Under the pieces are notes generated by a model. That model did no database searches and had not been told where the DNA came from. It saw only the letters and a program-made list of their open reading frames with translations. A stretch of DNA of 64,000 bases from Actinomycetota bacterium (lineage in GTDB: Bacteria > Actinomycetota > Thermoleophilia > Gaiellales > F1-60-MAGs149). Positions 37,064 to 45,570 of this stretch are shown here, in pieces. Positions within the stretch are counted from its first letter, which is position 1. The number at the start of each line of letters is the position of its first letter. The position numbers and the translations under genes were made by a program. The DNA lies in assembly GCA_026392355.1 (NCBI GenBank), contig JAPLCF010000030.1, positions 310,001 through 374,000 on the forward strand, given 5' to 3'.

Positions 37064-37867
37064 CTACGCCCTGTGCGACGGGTGTGCCGGTCGGCGCACG
37101 TTGCGCACACCGTAGAGCGCAATCGCACCGAGCCCAGCGAGGCTGACCGCGATCAGAATCAGCCCTTCGTGCTCGGCGAGTTGCTGATCGGACAGCGCGT
37201 AGCGAAGTAACACCGCAAACAGGAGTGCGCGCCAGGCCTCGAGCAGTTTCAACGCGTGAAGAAGCCACCACCAGCGCCGCCCACGCCCACCCCCCGTCCA
37301 CGTCCACACGTCGATTCCCGCGACGATGAAGATCGCCGGCGCATACGTAAGGATGAGCCGTGCAAAGACAGGATTGCCCTGGAGATCATGGAGAGCGATG
37401 ACCGACTCCACAAGCGTGACTCCGACGACCGCGATCGTCGCAATGACATCGACGGTTCGCGGTGGATACCCACCGGTACGACTGCCACGTGCCAGACGGT
37501 TCCACGTCCCAGCACCTGTCACTACGAGATACAGCAGTACGGCGTCAAGCCAGATGAAGAAGAGCGGCGCAGTCGTCTGGTTCGAGAAGATCGGGCGGTA
37601 GCTATCAGCGCCGAATGACGTCGCGCCGAGGGTGAGGTTTCCGAGATCAATGTTCAGAAGCTGAGTAAACATCGGGCTCAACAGGAGCGCTGCGCCCGAG
37701 GCGGCGATCAGGACCGTAAGCCACACCGCCCAACGGCCGAGTCGGCGATGGAAGGCATGCTTGGGGAGGAAAATTTGTAGCGGAAACACCACCAGGGCAG
37801 CCAGGATGCCGCCGCCGATATGAATCGGTAGCGCCACCCGGATGATGAGATCCCACATCTCAGACAT
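37064..37867 (-). CDS. polytopic membrane protein, unknown function
   Basis: A 267-residue protein with about seven hydrophobic segments (for example [66 protein letters not shown]). HIGGG and HRRLGRW recall the DUF2306-type heme-like membrane proteins, but I do not assign it. It begins 13 nt after thrS and ends 101 nt before infC, so it is inserted in an otherwise standard thrS-infC-rpmI-rplT order. Confidence 0.75.
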   Translation of the reverse strand: MSEMWDLIIRVALPIHIGGGILAALVVFPLQIFLPKHAFHRRLGRWAVWLTVLIAASGAALLLSPMFTQLLNIDLGNLTLGATSFGADSYRPIFSNQTTAPLFFIWLDAVLLYLVVTGAGTWNRLARGSRTGGYPPRTVDVIATIAVVGVTLVESVIALHDLQGNPVFARLILTYAPAIFIVAGIDVWTWTGGGRGRRWWWLLHALKLLEAWRALLFAVLLRYALSDQQLAEHEGLILIAVSLAGLGAIALYGVRNVRRPAHPSHRA

Positions 37868-37880
37868 CGCTGCGATGGTC

Positions 37881-39797
37881 CTAGTGGGTTGGGGTTGTCG
37901 CCCGACTATCGCGCTCGGTGACGAGCGTGTCGATCACGGAATCGAGCGGTAGCGTGCCGAGGTCGATACGGCCATGGCGGCGAACCGCCACCGCCCCCGC
38001 CTCGGCTTCGCGATCGCCAATCACCAGCATGGCAGGCACCTTCTGCGTCTCGGCTTCGGCAATGCGCTTGCCGATCGACTCGCCACGCGCATCGATCTGG
38101 ACGCGAAGGCCGGCGCTGTGCAGTGCGTCGCGCGCCATCTCCGCCGCGAGGATGTGACGATCGGAGATCGGCAGGACGACGGCCTGGACCGGGGCGAGCC
38201 AGAGCGGGAAGGCGCCTCCGTAGTGCTCGATCAAGATGCCGATGAAGCGCTCGAAGCTGCCGAGCAGCGCGCGATGGATCATCACCGGGCGATGGTCGTG
38301 GTCGTCGGCGCCGGTGTACGTCAGCTCGAAGCGCTCCGGCAGGTTGAAGTCGAGCTGCACCGTGCCGCACTGCCACGAACGACCCAGCGAGTCGGTCAGG
38401 TGAATATCGATCTTCGGGCCGTAGAACGCGCCATCGCCTTCGTTGACGCGGTACTCGATGCCACGCGCCTGCAGGACGCGGTGGAGCGCCTCCTCGGCCT
38501 TGTCCCAGATCGCGTCGTCCCCCACGCGCACCTCGGGTCGCGTGGAGAGCTCGATCTTGAAGTGCATCGCAAACAGCTCGTAGAGGTCGAGTGCGAAGCC
38601 GAGGACGTTCTGGACCTCCTCCTCGATCTGCTCGGTCGTGACGAACAGGTGCGCGTCGTCCTGCGTGATGTGCCGGACGCGCATCAGGCCATGCAGCGTG
38701 CCGGAGGGCTCGTGACGATGCACGAGGCCCACCTCGTTCATGCGCAGCGGCAGCTCGCGGTAGGAGCGGCGGTCACTCTTGAAGATCATGCAGTGCGCGG
38801 GGCAGTTCATCGGCTTCATGCCGAAGGCGCGCTCCTCGATCTCCAGCAGGTACATGTTCTCGCGGAACTTGTCCCAGTGACCCGACGTCTTCCAGAGGTC
38901 GGACGCGTAGAGGATCGGCGTCTTGACCTCTTGGTAGCCGCGCTCGCTGTTCTCCTTGCGCCACATGTCGACGAGCGTATTCCAGACGATCATGCCCTTG
39001 GGGTGCCAGAACGGCGCGCCCGGCGAAACATCGTTGAAGGAGAAGAGATCCAGCTCCTTGCCGAGGCGGCGATGGTCGCGCTTCTGTGCCTCCTCGATGT
39101 TGTGCAGGTGCTGATCGAGGTCTTCCTGCGTGAAGAACGCAGTGCCATAGACACGCGTGAGCATCGTGCGGGTCGAATCGCCGCGCCAGTACGCGCCGGC
39201 CACGTGCGTGAGCTTGAAGGCCTTGATTGGCGCCGTGTCCTGCAGATGCGGGCCGCGGCAGAGGTCGCTGAAGTCGTCCTGCGTATAGACCGTCAGCGGC
39301 TCGTCAGCAGGCAGGTCATCGATCAGTTCGACCTTGTATGCCTCGTCCTCGTCAACAAAACGCTGGCGGATCGTGTCGCGATCGGTCGTCTCGCGCGTGA
39401 AGGCGTGCTTCTGCTTGAGGATGCGGCGCATCTCGTCTTCGATGCGACGGAGGTCGGCCTCACCGATCTGCTCCGGGAACTCGAAGTCGTAGTAGAAGCC
39501 GTTATCGATAGCCGGCCCAATCGAGATCTTCACGCCGGGAAAGACGTGGCGCGTGGCCTCGGCCAGCACGTGCGCCGTGGAGTGGCGCAAGATCGGCAGG
39601 GCCTCCTCGTCGCCGACGCGCAGGATCTTCACCTTCGCGCCGTCGGGGAGCGGCAAACGCAGATCACGCACCTCCCCATCGACCTCGATGGCAGCGGTCA
39701 CCTTGGCGAGCCGCTCACCGATCGCACGAGCACAGTCGAGGCCGGTCGCGCCGTCCTCGAGCTCAAGCTCCGTGCCGTCGGGAAGATGAACCTTCAT
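37881..39797 (-). CDS. thrS: threonyl-tRNA synthetase
   Basis: A 638-residue class II synthetase. Starting at ATG 39797 (KVHLPDGTELELEDG) it has a TGS domain, the editing domain with HSTAHVLAEATRHVFPG and the catalytic core with motif 2 (NEVGLVHRHEPSGTLHGLMRVRHITQDDAH), the zinc ligands (MNCPAHC, HR), motif 3 (HRALLGSFERFIGILIEHYGG) and the anticodon domain. The longer track ORF to 40004 reads upstream non-coding DNA. Confidence 0.97.
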   Translation of the reverse strand: MKVHLPDGTELELEDGATGLDCARAIGERLAKVTAAIEVDGEVRDLRLPLPDGAKVKILRVGDEEALPILRHSTAHVLAEATRHVFPGVKISIGPAIDNGFYYDFEFPEQIGEADLRRIEDEMRRILKQKHAFTRETTDRDTIRQRFVDEDEAYKVELIDDLPADEPLTVYTQDDFSDLCRGPHLQDTAPIKAFKLTHVAGAYWRGDSTRTMLTRVYGTAFFTQEDLDQHLHNIEEAQKRDHRRLGKELDLFSFNDVSPGAPFWHPKGMIVWNTLVDMWRKENSERGYQEVKTPILYASDLWKTSGHWDKFRENMYLLEIEERAFGMKPMNCPAHCMIFKSDRRSYRELPLRMNEVGLVHRHEPSGTLHGLMRVRHITQDDAHLFVTTEQIEEEVQNVLGFALDLYELFAMHFKIELSTRPEVRVGDDAIWDKAEEALHRVLQARGIEYRVNEGDGAFYGPKIDIHLTDSLGRSWQCGTVQLDFNLPERFELTYTGADDHDHRPVMIHRALLGSFERFIGILIEHYGGAFPLWLAPVQAVVLPISDRHILAAEMARDALHSAGLRVQIDARGESIGKRIAEAETQKVPAMLVIGDREAEAGAVAVRRHGRIDLGTLPLDSVIDTLVTERDSRATTPTH

Positions 39798-39937
39798 GCG
39801 TGAGAGGCTATCAACGGCACAGCGGGCGAAGGGGCGCTCCGGGGGGGTTGAGCCCGGCCGGTGGCGCAGCCAAGCCGGGTCGCGATCAGGAGCGTCGACT
39901 CCGCTGGCCGAAGAGCTCAAACGTACAGCGGAACCCC
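39798..39937. other. intergenic, no gene seen
   Basis: Upstream region of thrS. Only short overlapping shadow ORFs occur. It holds no clear -10 in the expected position that I can support, and no T-box-like structure was recognised. Confidence 0.4.
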
Positions 39938-39972
39938 GATGCTCCAAAGGGGTCAGACCCTTTCGGAGCATC
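39938..39972. repeat. REP-like palindromic element, copy 1
   Basis: A 35-nt imperfect hairpin with arms GATGCTCCAAAGGGGTC and GACCCTTTCGGAGCATC. It is the near-perfect inverse (one mismatch by eye) of the copy at 40010. Confidence 0.75.
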
Positions 39973-40009
39973 ATTGCGATCGTCGGCCTGTTTGGTGCTG
40001 CCAATCTGT

Positions 40010-40044
40010 GATGCTCCTAAAGGGTCTGACCCCTTTGGAGCATC
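40010..40044. repeat. REP-like palindromic element, copy 2 (inverted)
   Basis: A 35-nt hairpin (GATGCTCCTAAAGGGTCTGA and onwards) in inverted orientation to copy 1, 37 nt away. The GGGTCTGACCCC core is of the type mobilised by REP-associated tyrosine transposases; none is encoded in the window. The pair lies just after the 3' end of the pfkB gene. Confidence 0.75.
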
Positions 40045-40052
40045 CCCCACGA

Positions 40053-40964
40053 TCAGCCTAGGTCGAACGACGTCATGGCGTGGAACTCGCCGACACGCGT
40101 CTCGACCTCGTCGCGGGTGAGGCGCTGGACGCGCTCGGTCCCGAACTCTTCGACGTTGAACGAGGCGACGATCGAGCCATAGGCCACGGCGCGCTTGAGG
40201 TGCGCGATGTCCGGCTCGGTCTGCCCTGTCGCGGCCAGGTAACCAACGAAGCCACCGGCGAACGAGTCACCTGCGCCCGTGGGATCGAAGACCTCTTCGA
40301 GCGGATAGCCCGGCACACCGAAGAACGCGCCGTCAACGAACAATGCGGCACCGTACTCACCGCGCTTGATCACCACGATGCGCGGGCCGTGCGCCGAGAT
40401 GGCACGGGCCGCCTTGGCAAGCGTGGACTCACCCGTCAGCTGACGCGCTTCGCCGTCATTGAGAATCACGCAGTCAACTTCGCCGATCGCGCCAATCAGC
40501 GAATCCTTGGCGATTTCGATCCAGAGATTCATCGAGTCGAGCGCGACGAAGCCCGCCTGCGACTGCTTCCGAACGGAGCGCTGCAAGTCGGGGACGATGT
40601 TGCCGAGGAAGAGCACGGGCGCCTTGGCCTGCTCCGCCGACAGCTGCGGATCGAACTGTTCGAACACGCCGAGGCGCGTATCGAGCGTCTCGGCAACGTT
40701 GAGGTCGAAGCCGTACCGGCCTTCCCACGCGAATGTGGCGCCACCCGCGACGACCTGGATGCCGCTGGTGTCGATGCCGCGCTCGGCGAGCACTGGCTCG
40801 CCGTCGAAGTCATCCCCCACCACGCCGACCACGCCGACGTCGGTAAAAAGGTTGGCGGCGAGGGCAAAGTGGACCGCCGACCCCCCGAGCGCCCGGTCGC
40901 GTCGACCGAAAGGCGTCTCGAGGGTGTCGTAGGCGATCGATCCGACTGCAATGAGGCTATTCAC
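40053..40964 (-). CDS. PfkB-family carbohydrate/nucleoside kinase
   Basis: A 303-residue ribokinase-fold protein. It begins NSLIAVGSIAYDTLETPFGRRDRALGGSAVHFALAA and has the PfkB C-terminal signature EEVFDPTGAGDSFAGGFVGYL with catalytic Asp. SIAYDTLETPFG is shared by a subgroup often annotated as adenosine or sugar kinase; substrate unknown. I prefer GTG 40964 over TTG 40973 because TACCTT lies 7 nt before it, consistent with a leaderless message. Confidence 0.88.
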   Translation of the reverse strand: MNSLIAVGSIAYDTLETPFGRRDRALGGSAVHFALAANLFTDVGVVGVVGDDFDGEPVLAERGIDTSGIQVVAGGATFAWEGRYGFDLNVAETLDTRLGVFEQFDPQLSAEQAKAPVLFLGNIVPDLQRSVRKQSQAGFVALDSMNLWIEIAKDSLIGAIGEVDCVILNDGEARQLTGESTLAKAARAISAHGPRIVVIKRGEYGAALFVDGAFFGVPGYPLEEVFDPTGAGDSFAGGFVGYLAATGQTEPDIAHLKRAVAYGSIVASFNVEEFGTERVQRLTRDEVETRVGEFHAMTSFDLG

Positions 40965-40971
40965 AGTCGGC

Positions 40972-40977
40972 AAGGTA
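40972..40977 (-). promoter_or_regulatory. candidate -10 element, pfkB gene
   Basis: TACCTT, 7 nt before the preferred GTG start. Confidence 0.35.
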
Positions 40978-40988
40978 TCACTCGGGCT

Positions 40989-41720
40989 CTAGATCTCGAG
41001 CCCTACCTTGGCGGTGCGACCGGGCATGCAGCGCACACCTTCGTGGACCTCGACCAGAGCGTCCCAGTCGCTCACCCAGATCATGCGGCGTTCGATCGAG
41101 GCGATGTCCTCGGAGCGAAGCCAGCCAGAGACCTTCGTGAGCGTCTCGCGCGTCGTGCCGGTCATCTCGGCCAGAGCGCCGTGCGTCAGGCGGACGTCGA
41201 TGCGGACGCCCTCGGGCGTGACCTTGCCGAAGTGATCGGCCAGCTCGATCACGACGCCGGCGAGGCGTGCGGGCACGGGCTGGAACGCCAGGGCGGCGAG
41301 ACGCTGCTCGGCGCCTCGTAGGCGCTGGCCGTTGGAGCGGGCCAGGTTGCGCGCCACGATCGGGTCAACGCTGGCGAGGGCCTCGATGTCGGCCGTGCTG
41401 GCGCGCAGCACATCACAGTCGACGAGGGCCTCGACCTGCTCGGTGCGGGCGTCCTCGCCGAAGGGCAGATTGCCGAAGACCATGCCGGACTCGATCAGGC
41501 CGCTGGTCAGGCAGCGACCATCGCTGTTGATGCGCACGGAGCGGGCCACGCCGTCGACCATGATGTAGGCACGCGGATCGCTGTCGGCAGCTCCAGAGAT
41601 GGTCTCGCCGCGGTCGTAGTTGCGGACGCAGAAGGCGCCGGCGGCACGAGCGATGCGGTCCTGGGACAGGCCCTCGAAGAGCGGTGTCTCGCTGATGGCG
41701 TTGAGCAGATGCGGGTTCAT
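40989..41720 (-). CDS. Crp/Fnr-family transcriptional regulator
   Basis: A 243-residue regulator. The N-terminal cyclic-nucleotide-like beta-roll (LFEGLSQDRIARAAGAFCVRNYDRGETI, VFGNLPFGE) lacks the classical cAMP RxS pair as far as I can see, and there is no N-terminal FNR-type cysteine cluster. The C-terminal winged helix has LTHGALAEMTGTTRETLTKVSGWL. The effector is unknown. It has a strong AGGAGG site and a leader of over 100 nt. Confidence 0.87.
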   Translation of the reverse strand: MNPHLLNAISETPLFEGLSQDRIARAAGAFCVRNYDRGETISGAADSDPRAYIMVDGVARSVRINSDGRCLTSGLIESGMVFGNLPFGEDARTEQVEALVDCDVLRASTADIEALASVDPIVARNLARSNGQRLRGAEQRLAALAFQPVPARLAGVVIELADHFGKVTPEGVRIDVRLTHGALAEMTGTTRETLTKVSGWLRSEDIASIERRMIWVSDWDALVEVHEGVRCMPGRTAKVGLEI

Positions 41721-41743
41721 TGTTCGACCTCCTGTGGTCTGGC

Positions 41744-41839
41744 TCCCGGTTGTGATCCGGGACCCATCACCATGGTGCGAGGTCGATGTTGATCTGCCCT
41801 TGCCGCTCTGTAGCGCCTACGTTGTCCTCTATTGAGGAC
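41744..41839 (-). promoter_or_regulatory. crp-type gene leader with two hairpins
   Basis: Two inverted repeats lie between grx4 and the Crp/Fnr gene: TCCCGG/CCGGGA at 41744-41762 and GTCCTC-TATT-GAGGAC at 41824-41839. The second may be the terminator of the bolA-grx4 transcript or an operator for the Crp/Fnr protein; the sequence alone does not decide. Confidence 0.4.
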
Positions 41840-41851
41840 GGGTTCAGATTG

Positions 41852-42190
41852 TTAAGACGCTGCGTCGGTGGAGCCGAGGATCTTGTCCAGCTCGCCCTGC
41901 GCATGGAGCTCCTCAACGATGTCGCAGCCGCCGATCAGCTCGCCACCGACGAACAGTTGCGGCGTGGTCGGCCAGCTCGAGTACGCAGTGAGCTGCTGGC
42001 GAATGCGGGGATCCGGCAGGATGTCGACGGCGATGAACTCCACGCCGCTATCGATGACGCGCTCGGCGACGCGGGCGGAAAATCCGCAGCGCGGCTCCTC
42101 CGGGGTGCCCTTCATAAAGAGGGCGACGCGGTTGCCGGTGACGATGGAGACGATCTCGTCGTAGATCTGCTCGTCGCTCATGACGCTCAT
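41852..42190 (-). CDS. grxD: monothiol glutaredoxin, Grx4 type
   Basis: A 112-residue CGFS glutaredoxin: RVALFMKGTPEEPRCGFSARVAERV, then WPTTPQLFVGGELIGGCDIV for glutathione binding. Proteins of this kind carry and deliver [2Fe-2S] clusters rather than reduce disulfides. It is directly downstream of bolA with an ATGA overlap; BolA-Grx heterodimers with a shared cluster are well established, so the pair most likely acts in iron-sulfur trafficking or iron sensing. Confidence 0.95.
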   Translation of the reverse strand: MSVMSDEQIYDEIVSIVTGNRVALFMKGTPEEPRCGFSARVAERVIDSGVEFIAVDILPDPRIRQQLTAYSSWPTTPQLFVGGELIGGCDIVEELHAQGELDKILGSTDAAS

Positions 42191-42435
42191 GCGGGTGCTC
42201 CAGGCTCGAGTGTGACAGTGGTGATAGAGAGTGCGTGAATCGCGCCCGAGTCCATGTGCTCTTGGACGGCCGCGTAGATCATCTTGTGCTGTTCGATCAG
42301 GCTCTTGCCGGCGAACTGCTCGGCCTCGACCCGAACGGCGAGGTGGTCGCCGCCAGCGCCCATGAAGTCCGAGACGTCCGCGCGGCTTCCCGGCAGATGG
42401 GCCTCAATCAGGTCTTGGACGACGGTCAGATCCAC
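42187..42435 (-). CDS. bolA: BolA-family protein
   Basis: An 82-residue class II KH-like protein: VQDLIEAHLPGSRADVSDFMGAGGDHLAVRVEAEQF, then LIEQHKMIYAAVQEHMDSGAIHALSITTVTL, with the conserved His of the cluster-binding loop and the RHQM-like EQHKMIYAA helix. The start is GTG 42435, exactly 6 nt after TACGCT; the longer track ORF is spurious. It is translated together with grx4. Confidence 0.93.
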   Translation of the reverse strand: MDLTVVQDLIEAHLPGSRADVSDFMGAGGDHLAVRVEAEQFAGKSLIEQHKMIYAAVQEHMDSGAIHALSITTVTLEPGAPA

Positions 42436-43517
42436 GGGGGCAGCGTAGCGGAGGATCGCGGTAGGTTCGGCACCTGCGGAGGTGCCGCGACGACGCCACC
42501 AAGGCGCGGCACGATCCACGCGCTGGCCGCCGGCAGAAATGGCGCAGCAGCCGGATTGGCGGTGCCCGGGTCGAGCACGAGGCGCCAACGCGCTGCCGCC
42601 CATGCACCGCGGGTGCGGCAGCTACCGCGTAGGCGACCATTGACTCGGCTCGTGACACGCTCGCCGAAACGGCACACTGAGGTACCGGTGCGATCGCCGG
42701 GCAGTTTGCCCTCCCAGCTGAGCCGCAGACCCGCCACACCTGGCGCGATCACGCTTCCCGACAGGATGCGGAGATCGCGGATCAGCCTCCGCCCCCCACC
42801 GTCGCGACCGTCCGGCTGTGCGCCCAGCACGACATAAATACGAGGCCGCACACCTACAAGGCCCAACGCAATCCGCTGTGCAGCCTCACCCTGCAGTGCG
42901 ACCTCAAGCCACACGTGCGCATTGACCGTCGGGGTGACATCGGCCGCGATGCGCCCAGTCTCATCGATCGACACAGGCGCCTCGACGGTCGCGTAGGTCG
43001 GGACGGTCGGCTCGAGCACGAGCCGGAGGTCGGCGGTGGCGAACTCGGGGGCGAGACGGCCGATCAGTCGCGCCGAGGCTCCGGCGACGACCGTCCAGCG
43101 ATCAAGGCTCGCTGGCGCGCCTGGCGTGGCACCGACCCGTACAACCTGTGTGACGCGCGCTGGGCCGTAGGCGACGGCAGCCGTGGGTTCAGACCATCCT
43201 TCATCCCTACCCGTCGCGGTCTCGACCACGACATGAACGCGCAGCCGGTGCCCAAGGTCTACGACGGTCGGCACGTAGACGCTCTCGTGCGCGTCGGTGA
43301 TCTCGGTGAATCGGTTGCCATCGGAACGCTCCCACGTGATGGTCATGTCGTCACTGGTTGCCTCGTCCACCTGCGCCGCGAGGACAGCAAGGCGTTCACC
43401 CACGTGCGGCTGTCCAGCGATCGTCGGCGGCTCGACGAGCGTGGGCGCGGCCTGCGCCAATCCGGTGAAGAGCAGTACGGCGATGACCGCCGCACCGGCG
43501 ACGCGAATCAGCGGCAT
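42426..43517 (-). CDS. secreted protein with N-terminal Ig-like module, unknown function
   Basis: A 363-residue exported protein. The signal peptide is MPLIRVAGAAVIAVLLFTGLAQA. Residues ~25-120 (PPTIAGQPHVGERLAVLAAQ ... YVPTVVDLGHRLRVHVVVET) match the Ig-like repeat common in Thermoleophilia surface proteins. The rest is beta-rich with two cysteines (SVCRFG, GSCRTRG) that could form a disulfide. It overlaps the membrane sigma gene by 10 nt and the bolA start by 10 nt, and is probably co-expressed with the former. Confidence 0.7.
   Translation of the reverse strand: MPLIRVAGAAVIAVLLFTGLAQAAPTLVEPPTIAGQPHVGERLAVLAAQVDEATSDDMTITWERSDGNRFTEITDAHESVYVPTVVDLGHRLRVHVVVETATGRDEGWSEPTAAVAYGPARVTQVVRVGATPGAPASLDRWTVVAGASARLIGRLAPEFATADLRLVLEPTVPTYATVEAPVSIDETGRIAADVTPTVNAHVWLEVALQGEAAQRIALGLVGVRPRIYVVLGAQPDGRDGGGRRLIRDLRILSGSVIAPGVAGLRLSWEGKLPGDRTGTSVCRFGERVTSRVNGRLRGSCRTRGAWAAARWRLVLDPGTANPAAAPFLPAASAWIVPRLGGVVAAPPQVPNLPRSSATLPPWI
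42442..42447 (-). promoter_or_regulatory. -10 element, bolA-grx4 (leaderless spacing)
   Basis: TACGCT, GCCCCC, then GTG. It lies within the last coding bases region of the upstream secreted-protein gene. Confidence 0.5.
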
Positions 43518-44617
43518 GACAGCGCCGCCGATCCGAGCCCGCAGGACGCACCGTTGGGCGCTACCGCCCCACCGACAGAAGCACCGCTACCCCCGTTCGT
43601 CGGTGACGGCGTCGCTGCGCCAGTGCGCGTACTGCTGGGACCGCCAGCGCCCTCGGAGCTGGGTGTCGCTGGCTTGCGATCAGTGAGCAGGCGCGCGCCC
43701 GCTTCGATCGCGAGAATCCGACCGATCGGACCGTAAGGCCCTTCACCGGTGGGCACGGAGGCCTCGACCGCCGGCTCGACAGGAGCTCGCATGCTCGGAG
43801 CAGACCCCTCCAACAGGCTCGCGGTAACGGCAGCACCAATCGCACCGGCCAGCAGCAGCGCGGCAGCAGTGCCGCCAATCAGCCGCCACCGGATGAGGCG
43901 ACGAACCGTGATCTCGGTGCGATCGGTGATGCGCACCAGCACGCCGCCACCAAGGCCCGCGGCGCGACCACGCTCAGCAACGCCGCGCCACTCCGGACGC
44001 AGGCGCGCCATCGCCATCCACAGGCTGTTGGCTGACCGCCCGGTACGCCGCCCAGCCTCGGCGTACGACACGTCGGCCGTCACCATCCCGTAGGCAAGGT
44101 CGTCGGAGATGCCGGTGCGTTGGGCGGTGATGTCTACGGCCTGCTCGACCTCGAGACGAAACCGTGCAAGGTCGATCGACTCGCGCTCAGCGCGTAGCGG
44201 TAGCTCCGACGACAGCGGCTCGTGCTCCTCCGCCCTGCGTCGCTGCGTATCTGCGCGCCACGCTTCGCGCCGTGTCGCACCGTCCACGATGAGGTACGCA
44301 AACAGCCCGTCGGGGCCTGTCCTCTGCAGCACGCGCGCGAGCTCAACCGTCACTGGCTCCCACAGCCGTCGCTCCGCCTCCTCAAGCAGGAGGAGATCGT
44401 GACGCGAGGGCTCGTCACCGGCAGCCAGAGCGAGCGCCAGCTCGAGCGCGCGCGCTACTCCATCCGCCATCGCGCGCCGCCGGTCTGCCACGCACGTGAC
44501 CGCACCACTCGGGATCGCGTCACTGAGCGCCAGCAGCACGGCCGGGCGCGCGCAGACGTCGCGGATCGCGTCCGCCGAGAGATGTCGCTCAAAGGCTGTG
44601 CGTGCCGTCGACGCCAT
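43508..44617 (-). CDS. membrane-anchored ECF-like sigma factor
   Basis: A 369-residue protein with three parts. The cytoplasmic N-terminus (~1-215) resembles an ECF sigma factor: a region-2-like stretch (PDGLFAYLIVDGATRREAWRADTQRRRAE) and a region-4-like helix-turn-helix (LAYGMVTADVSYAEAGRRTGRSANSLWMAMARLRPEWR). One transmembrane helix follows (LIGGTAAALLLAGAIGAAVTASLL, ~247-270), then a ~100-residue extracytoplasmic tail rich in Ser, Gly, Pro and Thr. Region 2 is weak, so a HTH regulator is the alternative. Its position directly after murB is where ftsQ/ftsZ commonly stand. Confidence 0.65.
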   Translation of the reverse strand: MASTARTAFERHLSADAIRDVCARPAVLLALSDAIPSGAVTCVADRRRAMADGVARALELALALAAGDEPSRHDLLLLEEAERRLWEPVTVELARVLQRTGPDGLFAYLIVDGATRREAWRADTQRRRAEEHEPLSSELPLRAERESIDLARFRLEVEQAVDITAQRTGISDDLAYGMVTADVSYAEAGRRTGRSANSLWMAMARLRPEWRGVAERGRAAGLGGGVLVRITDRTEITVRRLIRWRLIGGTAAALLLAGAIGAAVTASLLEGSAPSMRAPVEPAVEASVPTGEGPYGPIGRILAIEAGARLLTDRKPATPSSEGAGGPSSTRTGAATPSPTNGGSGASVGGAVAPNGASCGLGSAALSCR

Positions 44618-44629
44618 GGTTCAGCGCGG

Positions 44630-44635
44630 AACGTA
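44630..44635 (-). promoter_or_regulatory. candidate -10 element, membrane-anchored sigma gene
   Basis: TACGTT 12 nt before the ATG at 44617, in the 59-nt gap after murB; a small GCCGG/CCGGC hairpin precedes it and could end the mur transcript. Confidence 0.35.
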
Positions 44636-44676
44636 GTCGGCAGCGATATGACGGCGTCGGCCGCCGGTATGCCGGC

Positions 44677-45570
44677 TCACACAGGCGGGATCACGATGTC
44701 GCCGAGCGTCTGCACCTCGTGGTGCAGTTCCACACCGAACTGGTCCTTGGCGCGTCGGCGCGCCTCGGTCATCAGCGCCACGACATCCGCGGAGGTGGCT
44801 CCATCGACGTTCTCGATGAAGTTCGCGTGCTTCTCCGAGATCTGCGCGCCACCGACGCGATACCCCTTGAGCCCACAGGCCTCGAGCAGTTGCCCGCTCG
44901 TGCGCTCGCCCTCAGGGTTCTTGAACACGCTGCCGAAGGTACGCGCCTTGCGCGGTTGGGCAGCCGTTCGTCGCCCCTGGTACTCGCGCACGCGCTCCTT
45001 GATCTGCGCCGGGTCATCCGGCGCGAGCGTGATCTGGGCGGCTGCCACGATCTCGCCGTACTGCAGCGTGGAGTGGCGATACGTGAGCCCCAAGTCGCTC
45101 GCGAGCACCGTGCGTCGGCCGTCGGCACTGCAGATCGTCGCCGTCACCAGCACGTCGACGATTTCGCGTCCGTAGGCGCCGGCGTTCATACGCACTGCTC
45201 CACCCATCGTGCCCGGTATCGCACACGCGAATTCGAAGCCTGCCAGTCCGGCGTCCCCCACCTTCCGCACCGCAGCAGCAAGCGAGGCGCCACCACCAAG
45301 CACCGCGCCAGCCTCGCCGACCTCAATCCGGGTGAGCTCGCCAGCGAGCCGCAGCACGAGACCGTCGAAGCCAGCATCCGCGGGCAGCAGATTGGAACCG
45401 AGTCCAATCACGGCGATCTCCTGCTGTTCCTCGCGGGCCCAGCGGAGCATCTCGACCAGCGACCCATCGTCAGCGGGCTCGCCGAGGAAGGCGGCGGGAC
45501 CACCCGTGCCAATGGTGGTGAAGCGGCTGAGCGGGACCTCACGCTGCACACCGGCCGGGAGCGTGCTCAT
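44677..45570 (-). CDS. murB: UDP-N-acetylenolpyruvoylglucosamine reductase
   Basis: FAD enzyme making UDP-MurNAc. From ATG 45570 it is 297 residues: PLSRFTTIGTGGPAAFLGEPAD, IAVIGLGSNLLPADAGFDGLVLRL, IPGTMGGAVRMNAGAYGREI, LTYRHSTLQYGEIVAAAQ, and SVFKNPEGERTSGQLLEACGLKG with the catalytic Ser. It lacks the extra Tyr-loop of type I, so is type II-like. The ATG overlaps the murC stop as ATGA. Confidence 0.95.
   Translation of the reverse strand: MSTLPAGVQREVPLSRFTTIGTGGPAAFLGEPADDGSLVEMLRWAREEQQEIAVIGLGSNLLPADAGFDGLVLRLAGELTRIEVGEAGAVLGGGASLAAAVRKVGDAGLAGFEFACAIPGTMGGAVRMNAGAYGREIVDVLVTATICSADGRRTVLASDLGLTYRHSTLQYGEIVAAAQITLAPDDPAQIKERVREYQGRRTAAQPRKARTFGSVFKNPEGERTSGQLLEACGLKGYRVGGAQISEKHANFIENVDGATSADVVALMTEARRRAKDQFGVELHHEVQTLGDIVIPPV

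Noticed and set aside
37974-39803. 609-residue plus-strand ORF
   Set aside because: Antisense shadow of thrS.
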